Assembly (NCBI GenBank): GCA_905215035.1
Contig: CAJMOJ010000039.1
Coordinates: 1 to 19,438 of the forward strand
Origin: an uncultured bacterium
GTDB lineage: Bacteria; Actinomycetota; Coriobacteriia; Coriobacteriales; Eggerthellaceae
Direction of reading: 5' to 3'
Length of the DNA stretch: 19,438 nucleotides
The notes under the pieces were generated by a model, which was given only the letters and a program-made list of their open reading frames with translations, was not told the DNA's origin and did not search any database. How positions within the stretch are numbered: position 1 is the first letter of the stretch; each line of letters begins with the position of its first letter. A program made the position numbers and the translations under genes. Below are positions 16,009 to 19,438 of the stretch, in pieces.

Positions 16009-17241
16009 TTAGAGTAATTCCTCACCATCAGTAACGCCCATTTTACGGCGATTAGTTGCCCAAACCTTGGTGGACAAACCATATAAGTCAATAAAGCCCT
16101 TAGCTGCAGCATGATTGAAGGTATCTGCCGCGTCATAAGTTGCCAGTCCGTAATCATATAAGGAGAAGTCAGACTCACGACCGGTAACCGTACAAGAGCC
16201 CTTGTAGAACTTCAAACGTACCTTGCCCGTAACGCAAGCCTGCGTAGTAGCAAGGAATGCATCCATTGCGTGCTTTAGGGGTGAATACCACTGTCCGTTA
16301 TAAACAAGCGTTGCCCAATCTTGCTCAATATGGAGCTTATAGCGCAATACCTCACGTTCAAGACACATATCTTCAAGGGCGCGATGAGCCATGATCAAAG
16401 CAAGCGCACCAGGAGCTTCATAACACTCGCGACTTTTAACGCCAATCATACGGTTTTCAATCATATCAATGCGACCAAAACCGTTTTCGCCAGCAATTTT
16501 ATTCATCTCTTCAATGATGTGGAGATAGTCCATCTCCTTGCCGTCAATAGCAACGGGAACACCTTCTACGAAATCAATAGTGATCTCAGTTGCTTGGTCA
16601 GGAGCTTTCTCAGGATCAACCGTCATGGTATAGATATCAAGAGGAGGACGGTTCATGGGATCTTCGAGAACGCCGCATTCAATAGCACGGCCCCAAACAT
16701 TATCATCAATAGAGTAAGGCTTTGATTTGGTCGTTGGAACGTCAACACCGTGCGCAGCTGCCCACTCCATCTCCTCTTGACGGGTATGTAAATCCCATTC
16801 ACGAACCGGAGCAATAATTTCTAGAGTTGGATCAAGCGCTTGAATTGAAGTTTCAAAACGAACCTGATCATTACCTTTGCCCGTACAACCATGAGCAATG
16901 TAGCGTGCACCGTACTTATGAGCAGTATCAACCAAATACTTTGAAATCAAAGGACGAGATAAAGCAGATACCAAAGGATATTTGTTCTCAAACTGGGCGT
17001 TTGCATACAATGCCTTAGTTAAGTAATCTTGAGCAAACACTTCACGCATGTCAGCAACAATACAATCAAGAGCGCCTGTTGCCAATGCACGTTCGCGGAC
17101 TTGCTCAAGTCCTTCGTGCTCTTGACCAACTTCGCCTACGACAGCAATAACATCAAGACCTTTTTCATCTTGAAGCCATTTTAAACATACTGACGTATCC
17201 AAACCACCTGAATACGCTAAAACACACTTTTCCTTAGCCAT
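16009..17241 (-). CDS. argG: Argininosuccinate synthase
   Basis: A 410-residue ATP-dependent ligase that joins citrulline and aspartate to argininosuccinate, the penultimate step of arginine synthesis. The PP-loop ATP site is SGGLDTS (11-17, in VLAYSGGLDTSVCLKWL). The second conserved region reads YIAHGCTGKGNDQVRFE, and the C-terminal part has SPLKHAMDAFLATTQ and FYKGSCTVTGRES. Length and order are normal for the family. The ATG at 17241 follows AAGGAAGG by 9 bases. It lies 66 bases downstream of argD and upstream of argH, with a terminator after its stop. Confidence 0.98.
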   Translation of the reverse strand: MAKEKCVLAYSGGLDTSVCLKWLQDEKGLDVIAVVGEVGQEHEGLEQVRERALATGALDCIVADMREVFAQDYLTKALYANAQFENKYPLVSALSRPLISKYLVDTAHKYGARYIAHGCTGKGNDQVRFETSIQALDPTLEIIAPVREWDLHTRQEEMEWAAAHGVDVPTTKSKPYSIDDNVWGRAIECGVLEDPMNRPPLDIYTMTVDPEKAPDQATEITIDFVEGVPVAIDGKEMDYLHIIEEMNKIAGENGFGRIDMIENRMIGVKSRECYEAPGALALIMAHRALEDMCLEREVLRYKLHIEQDWATLVYNGQWYSPLKHAMDAFLATTQACVTGKVRLKFYKGSCTVTGRESDFSLYDYGLATYDAADTFNHAAAKGFIDLYGLSTKVWATNRRKMGVTDGEELL

Positions 17242-17307
17242 CTATCTTTTCCTTCCTTAAAGGTATGCCCTACCTCTATTCCTACCTACAATTCTTAAGC
17301 AAAAACG

Positions 17308-18696
17308 CTATTCAGTCTCATCGCCTTCAGCAGCTGCTTGCGCATCTTCTTCGATAAGCTTCTCGGCAGCCAATGCAGCCTCTGCTTCAAGCGCCTCTTC
17401 TACTTTGTTTTCCGCACTTTCAGGCTCACCAGCAGCCTCTGCTTGAGCAGCTGCAACCGCCTCTGCCTGAGCAACACGTGCTGCTTCAATGATGCCAGGG
17501 AAGGCATCAATTAAGTCATCAATGTCGATCTTCTCAATTGTGAGTGGTGGCAAGAAACGCAAGGTATGAGGACCAGTAGCATTAAGTAAGAATCCTGCCT
17601 CAAGTGCCGCATCTACAACAGCGGGAGCACTAAGATCTTCTTCAAGGTCAACTGCCAACATAAGGCCAGCGCCACGAATAGAGACAAATGATTCGATCGT
17701 GGCAAGCTTATCGACAAAATAAGCACCCATCTTGGCAACACGCTCACCAAAGCTTTCGGTCATCAAGGTCTCTAGGGTTGCCTGTGCAGCTGCCATAGCA
17801 AGGTTAGAACCACCAAACGTTGAACCATGATCACCGGGCTCAAACGCATCAGCAACTTCGATACGGGCAGCGCATGCGCCCATAGGGAATCCTGATGCAA
17901 TACCTTTTGCCATAGTGAAAATATCAGGGGTAAAGCCCATTCCCTGGAATGCAAAGGGATAGGTACCACAACGATAGAAACCGGTTTGGACCTCATCGGC
18001 AATAACCAAAAAACCAGCCTGACGAGCAAGCTTCATAACATCAACGAGATAATCTGGATCGCAAGGATGAACACCAGACTCACCCTGGATACACTCAACC
18101 ATAACCGCAGCAATCAAGCCGTCATTTTCAACGATTGCTTGCTTGAGAGCGCCTAAATCATTCATAGGAACATGTACAAAACCATCAGGCATGGGCGCAA
18201 ATGCTTCTTGCTTTGCTGGCTGAGCCGTTGCAGCAAGCGTTGCAAGCGTACGTCCATGGAAGCTATTATCAAGGGTGATAATTACCTGTCCGCCATGGCC
18301 TTCTTTTTTGGAGTAGAGACGTGCAAGTTTAATAGCACATTCATTTGCTTCTGCTCCCGAATTGGCAAAAAACGTTTTCCAAGGAGCACTAAAGAACTTA
18401 GGCACACACTCATTACCCATATCAGAAATCATCTTGGCAACTTCGCCACGATGTTCAATATAGTAGTAGTTTGAAACATGGATCAGTTTTTCTGCCTGCT
18501 TCTGAACTGAACGCACAACGGATGGATGGCAGTGACCCAAACTATAAGCACCAATGCCAGCAATAAAGTCTTTATACTTTTTACCCTCAGAATCAGTTAC
18601 CTCAACGCCTTTGCCCTCAACAAGCATAACGTCCTTGCGCTTAAACGTTGGCATAACAAAACGTTCATCAAGTTTTTTTGCTTCTTCAAAATTCAT
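17308..18696 (-). CDS. argD: Acetylornithine aminotransferase with Ala/Glu-rich tail
   Basis: A 462-residue PLP enzyme (aminotransferase class III) that converts N-acetylglutamate semialdehyde to N-acetylornithine; it may also serve lysine synthesis. Visible are GIGAYSLGHCHPSVV, FFANSGAEANECAIKLAR, NSFHGRTLATLAAT, the PLP-contacting VIADEVQTGFYRCG, and the PLP-binding Lys264 in MAKGIASGFPMGA. The family core ends near residue 405. A further 57 residues, mainly Ala and Glu, form a helical acidic tail that typical ArgD proteins of about 400 residues lack. A GTG at 18723 would add nine residues, but the ATG at 18696 has AGAAGGA five bases ahead and is preferred. It lies 35 bases after the argB stop. 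Confidence 0.96.
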   Translation of the reverse strand: MNFEEAKKLDERFVMPTFKRKDVMLVEGKGVEVTDSEGKKYKDFIAGIGAYSLGHCHPSVVRSVQKQAEKLIHVSNYYYIEHRGEVAKMISDMGNECVPKFFSAPWKTFFANSGAEANECAIKLARLYSKKEGHGGQVIITLDNSFHGRTLATLAATAQPAKQEAFAPMPDGFVHVPMNDLGALKQAIVENDGLIAAVMVECIQGESGVHPCDPDYLVDVMKLARQAGFLVIADEVQTGFYRCGTYPFAFQGMGFTPDIFTMAKGIASGFPMGACAARIEVADAFEPGDHGSTFGGSNLAMAAAQATLETLMTESFGERVAKMGAYFVDKLATIESFVSIRGAGLMLAVDLEEDLSAPAVVDAALEAGFLLNATGPHTLRFLPPLTIEKIDIDDLIDAFPGIIEAARVAQAEAVAAAQAEAAGEPESAENKVEEALEAEAALAAEKLIEEDAQAAAEGDETE

Positions 18697-18731
18697 ACGT
18701 ATCCTTCTTCCCTCATCTTGCACTATTTCTC

Positions 18732-19438
18732 TTAATGAGCAGAGATGTTTTCGTATAATCGCGATGCCAAAAGACCCAATGAGCGCATATCTTCTTTGGC
18801 ATGACCTTCGTTGTCGTAAATCAACGTACCCGCACCAACTGAAGTTAAAAGCTCAATCAGAATAGAATGCGGCTTTGTACCATTGACAATATGAGCCCGT
18901 GGAACTCCTGCCTCAAGTGCATCCACACAAGATTGCAATTTAGGAATCATGCCTGCGCTTACTGCACCTGATGCAAGCATCGCTCTCGTTTCGTCAAGAC
19001 TCATCTTAGACACTAATGAGTCTTTATTGGAAAAGTCCTCATAGAAACCATCGACATCAGTCAAAAAGATGATTTTGTGAGCCCCAATAGCGGCAGCAAT
19101 TGCACTTGCTGCCTTGTCTGCATTGATATTGAACGACCCATCGTCAACCCCTTTTGCGATAGATGCAATTACTGGGATGTAATCAGCAGCAATAAGAGCA
19201 TTAATGTAGGCTGGATTTACTTCAAGGATTTTCCCAACACGCCCTAAATCCGTATTAGCTTGCTCAGCGATAATAGTGCCCGCATCAGCACCATTAACTC
19301 CTACTGCTAGGTTGCCGTGACGATTCATAGCCAATACGAGCTCTTCGTTCACCTTACCGATAAGCGTCATTTTTACGACATCCATTGCCTCATCGGTTGT
19401 AACGCGCTGACCATTTTTGAATTCGACATCAAGCCCAT
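18732..19438 (-). CDS. argB: Acetylglutamate kinase, 5' end beyond the window
   Basis: The frame stays open to the window edge (first full codon at 19436), so about the last 235 residues are present and the N-terminal Gly-rich ATP loop is outside. The enzyme phosphorylates N-acetylglutamate, the second and often arginine-controlled step of the pathway. Visible family features are GLDVEFKNGQRVT, MDVVKMTLIGKVNEELV, the NINADKAA region, KIIFLTDVDGFYED, SAGMIPKLQSCVDALEAGV and AHIVNGTKPHSILIELLT. The last two belong to the ATP-binding C-lobe. An in-frame ATG at 19385 is internal and not the start. It leads argD by 35 bases, suggesting an operon that begins outside the window. Confidence 0.97.
   Translation of the reverse strand, partial: GLDVEFKNGQRVTTDEAMDVVKMTLIGKVNEELVLAMNRHGNLAVGVNGADAGTIIAEQANTDLGRVGKILEVNPAYINALIAADYIPVIASIAKGVDDGSFNINADKAASAIAAAIGAHKIIFLTDVDGFYEDFSNKDSLVSKMSLDETRAMLASGAVSAGMIPKLQSCVDALEAGVPRAHIVNGTKPHSILIELLTSVGAGTLIYDNEGHAKEDMRSLGLLASRLYENISAH

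Noticed and set aside
1..19438. Defence islands, CRISPR, insertion sequences, prophage or plasmid modules
   Set aside because: No regularly spaced repeats, transposase, integrase, nuclease or replication genes are visible; all sizeable frames belong to recognisable chromosomal families.

Overview
The window is a gene-dense piece of a bacterial chromosome with moderate AT content. It looks like a Gram-positive actinobacterium, most likely class Coriobacteriia (an Atopobium/Lancefieldella/Olsenella-like member of the Atopobiaceae). That placement is an inference. It rests on protein style, the arg gene order, a class A penicillin-binding protein with a Gly/Ser tail, and a probably leaderless promoter; no rRNA or other marker gene is present. 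I see no tRNA or rRNA gene, CRISPR array, insertion sequence, prophage or attachment site, and no gene-free stretch longer than about 230 bases.

Left part (1-7490). The 3' end of a CorA-type divalent-cation transporter (+) faces a two-gene ABC transporter operon (-): an ATPase (2611-3408) and a ten-helix FtsX/BceB-like permease (434-2605). Divergent from it is a + strand cluster of an OmpR-family response regulator (3629-4336), a membrane histidine kinase (4401-6140) and, 6 bases later, a TrmA/RlmD-type 23S rRNA uracil-C5 methyltransferase (6147-7490). The regulator, kinase and transporter probably form one sensing-and-export module of the general kind that handles membrane-active compounds. 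The kinase is not the short intramembrane BceS type, because it carries an extracytoplasmic domain of about 140 residues. The regulator appears to be transcribed from a near-consensus promoter whose start coincides with its ATG, so its mRNA should be leaderless. None of the three + strand genes has a clear Shine-Dalgarno sequence, whereas every complete - strand gene has one.

Middle part (7571-14332), all on the - strand. In transcription order it holds a class A penicillin-binding protein, a small lipoprotein, a long U32/RlhA-type protein and tyrosyl-tRNA synthetase. The first three are closely spaced and probably form one operon. The synthetase follows a 227-base gap that may hold its own leader.

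Right part (14462-19438), also on the - strand: arginine biosynthesis genes in the order argB (cut by the window end), argD, argG, argH. argF is not among them. A strong intrinsic terminator lies between argG and argH, so argH may be expressed separately or at a reduced level.

Most of the window is ordinary housekeeping DNA. The points worth a second look are the leaderless regulator promoter and nearby 11-bp-spaced repeats, the long disordered insert in the kinase ATP lid, the linkage of rlmD to that kinase, the low-complexity tails on ArgD and the PBP, and the argG-argH terminator.
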